From NCBI GenBank assembly GCA_964017145.1, contig CAXHKQ010000209.1:1-20181 (forward strand): DNA of 20,181 bases. Direction: 5' to 3'. The DNA comes from Agrocybe praecox. Lineage: Eukaryota > Basidiomycota > Agaricomycetes > Agaricales > Agrocybaceae. The notes below the pieces were generated by a model that worked only from the letters and a program-made list of their open reading frames with translations, was not told where the DNA came from and did no database searches. Positions 18,558 to 20,181 of this stretch are shown here, piece by piece (the first letter of the stretch is position 1; every line of letters begins with the position of its first letter). A program made the position numbers and the translations under genes.

Positions 18558-19187
18558 CAGGGTGCGCCATATTTGATGGAGCTATAAGAACATCGAATAA
18601 CTTTTGAACCAAACAACCGATTTTCATAAACAAAATATTATAATTTTTTTGGACCTGTACAATTTGTTTGGATATATTTTTGAATATATTATCTATCAAA
18701 TAGCCACCTTCATTAGCAACTGAAAAATGTCCTGCATTTGCTGCATTTTCCATTACTTTTTTCAGTATATCGGGCGATCTAGCGATCATTTTACGCACGA
18801 TTTTTTGCCTCGAGCTCGTCTATAGTCTGAGGCTTACTGGCGTACAACTTGCATTTCAAAGAATTATACAACAACGAGTCTAGAGGGGTTAAGAGGCGGT
18901 GTTGTGACAATACGAAATTTTAGGATCATAAGAAACGTTCGCTCTCAGCACTTGAACCAGTTCTTTTTAACAATTTTTGTTCCAATAAACGTCATGTTGA
19001 TGATCTCTCAATATTATTTCTGATACAAATTGTACACAAATGTTGAAATTAGCGATAATAAAAAAACTGAAAATCATACGACGAATATAAAAAAATATAA
19101 AAAATATAAAATAATTTATGAAAATCGGCGGGAAAATGTTGAAGTAATTCGTTGTTCTCATAGCTCCATCAAATATGGCGCACCCTG
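18558..19187 (-). mobile_element. 630-bp mariner-type deletion derivative in the intron
   Basis: 34-bp terminal inverted repeats, 18558-18591 and 19154-19187, match at 33 of 34 bases and begin CAGGGTGCGCCATATTTGAT. Both ends are flanked by TA (18556-18557 and 19188-19189). Only the C-terminal part of a transposase survives inside, so most of the coding region has been lost. The near-perfect ends suggest a fairly young insertion. Confidence 0.92.
18675..18895 (-). pseudogene. Tc1/mariner transposase C-terminal remnant
   Basis: On the minus strand, RLLTPLDSLLYNSLKCKLYA corresponds to the SPDLTPLDFFLWGYLK segment with the last catalytic Asp (18878-18880). It runs on through SKPQTIDELEAK. After a one-base shift at the A run near 18808 comes SPDILKKVMENAANAGHFSV and then NEGGYLIDNIFK, equivalent to the family's terminal GGHL.DIIFK. 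The usual stop after this motif is missing and the frame runs into the terminal repeat. The N-terminal and central domains are absent. Confidence 0.8.
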
Positions 19188-19533
19188 TATAATTATCATC
19201 ATCAATCTAAGATCGAATGAAGATATCATTTTTTATTCAATGGATTTGTTCTCGATTGAGTGAATTCCGAAGTTCGGAAATTACCATAGCTAGTAAGATG
19301 GTCATTTTGGTCATTTTGGCATGTCCTAACGAGCATTAAGTCGAATAGAAAGAAATCCAAATTAACTTATTTGCAGGATTCTAAATGTTATAGATATTTG
19401 TTTGCGTTTTACATAGAAAAATACATTCTACTCAAAAAACGATTGAATCGATTTTTTTACTTATAGAAGGACCTCCACCGAACATCACTTGTTGACATTC
19501 AGAAGGCAATAATTTGATAATTCACCCAACCTC

Positions 19534-19629
19534 CTATAACACGATCATTTAGAACACGATTTTTTAGAACACTGTCTGGAAAAAGTCCCCGAAACCTTGT
19601 ATAAGACGGCTAAATCTTTTAGAACACGT
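19534..19629. repeat. TTTAGAACAC repeats
   Basis: TTTAGAACAC occurs at 19548-19557, 19563-19572 and 19618-19627, with a related TATAACACGA at 19535. Spacing is irregular. The repeats probably mark a decayed repeat element of unknown class. Confidence 0.6.
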
Positions 19630-20079
19630 TATTTTTCCATACTTTTCGAAGTATTTCTCCGATTTTAATGTAAAAATAAATTTAAAAAAAACTATTTTTT
19701 CGAAAGTTTTCAGGTTTTTAAGCTTCTTTTGATGATGCCAAAATATAATGTTTTCATCTTTTTGATAAAATTCGTGATTTCTTCGAGCCGATGGAAATTG
19801 ATTAAAGTAATAACGGCGAATTAATTGATGCAATTAGAGTGTCAAGCTAGAAATAACACATCAAAAACAGTTTAATAACGTCGAATAATGATCCTAATAA
19901 ATTATTTTAACATGAAAAGTGCAATAAAACACACATCAGACTAAATATTTATAGACATGTCAATGCTCCAGTTCCCCATACAAAAGGTTGTCTCCATGAT
20001 CGTACTACGATCATACGCAAATTGTGTGAGTGTGTACAAGGACATTTAGTACTCCTCGGTCACGGAGACACGCAGGCGT

Positions 20080-20134
20080 CACCCTGAAAATTTGCCACCC
20101 ACTGCCGGTCAGAGTGGGTGGAAAATGCTGGGTG
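20080..20134. repeat. imperfect hairpin near the window edge
   Basis: 20080-20101 (CACCC...CCACCCA) is largely complementary to 20115-20134 (TGGGTGG...GGGTG), with a loop of about 13 bases. Confidence 0.5.
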
Positions 20135-20181
20135 ATCGGTCATAGGGATGTAAATTCACTAGCCAGAACCAAAAATCGGAT

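Larger units (their letters stand above)
19190..20181. other. intron continuation, AT-rich, no exon seen
   Basis: If the gene is intact this is still intron 1. Contents are a 15-bp odd palindrome TTCCGAAGTTCGGAA (19265-19279), a 10-bp tandem pair GGTCATTTTG (19300-19319), the AACACG repeats and the terminal hairpin listed separately. Nothing coding is recognised. Confidence 0.45.

Noticed and set aside
1..20181. CRISPR array, phage or bacterial operon
   Set aside because: No regularly spaced direct repeats with unique spacers and no compact co-directional genes. Content is eukaryotic throughout.

Overview
The window looks like insect nuclear DNA, probably from a fly-like (dipteran) species. 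One clear protein-coding exon is present, with a strong start context and a GT splice donor. Intergenic DNA is long and AT-rich, broken by CA/TG- and CG-rich simple-sequence stretches. It carries hAT, Tc1/mariner and tRNA-derived SINE copies. The species assignment is inference. I see no operon, CRISPR array, rRNA gene or functional tRNA gene.

Layout. 1-520 is a CA/TG- and CG-rich simple-sequence tract. 697-1830 is a hAT-type element with an exact 8-bp target duplication, and a minus-strand tRNA-derived SINE (786-1055, 12-bp duplication) sits inside it. 2439-2961 holds a weak candidate two-exon gene on the minus strand. 2962-5005 is mostly unassigned. 5006-5914 is a composite: hAT-type ends enclose one copy of an unclassified repeat (here 'rep-A') and a mariner transposase tail. 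5923-7260 is another CA/CG-rich tract. 7515-8850 is a second, inverted rep-A copy containing three identical 139-bp tandem units. 8871-10156 is CA/CG-rich. 10157-11498 is a complete-length but dead mariner element of DD37D type, with matched ends and TA duplication. 12238-13412 is an unclassified retroelement-like repeat that opens with GC hairpins and contains a 421-426-bp internal duplication. 15068-15965 is an inverted-repeat element with a 218-bp hAT MITE nested in it. 16245-16890 is the third rep-A copy.

The host gene starts near the right end. 17525-17998 is the first coding exon of an SLC22-type organic cation transporter, read on the plus strand. Two short upstream ORFs precede it, and the rest of the gene lies beyond the window. 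The visible part of its first intron (17999 onward) contains a 630-bp mariner deletion derivative with 34-bp terminal repeats.

I found no convincing new multi-gene system. The points most worth a second look are the rep-A family (three copies, shared ORF stop, recent tandem amplification in one copy), the nested transposon history, and the possible minus-strand gene at 2439-2961.
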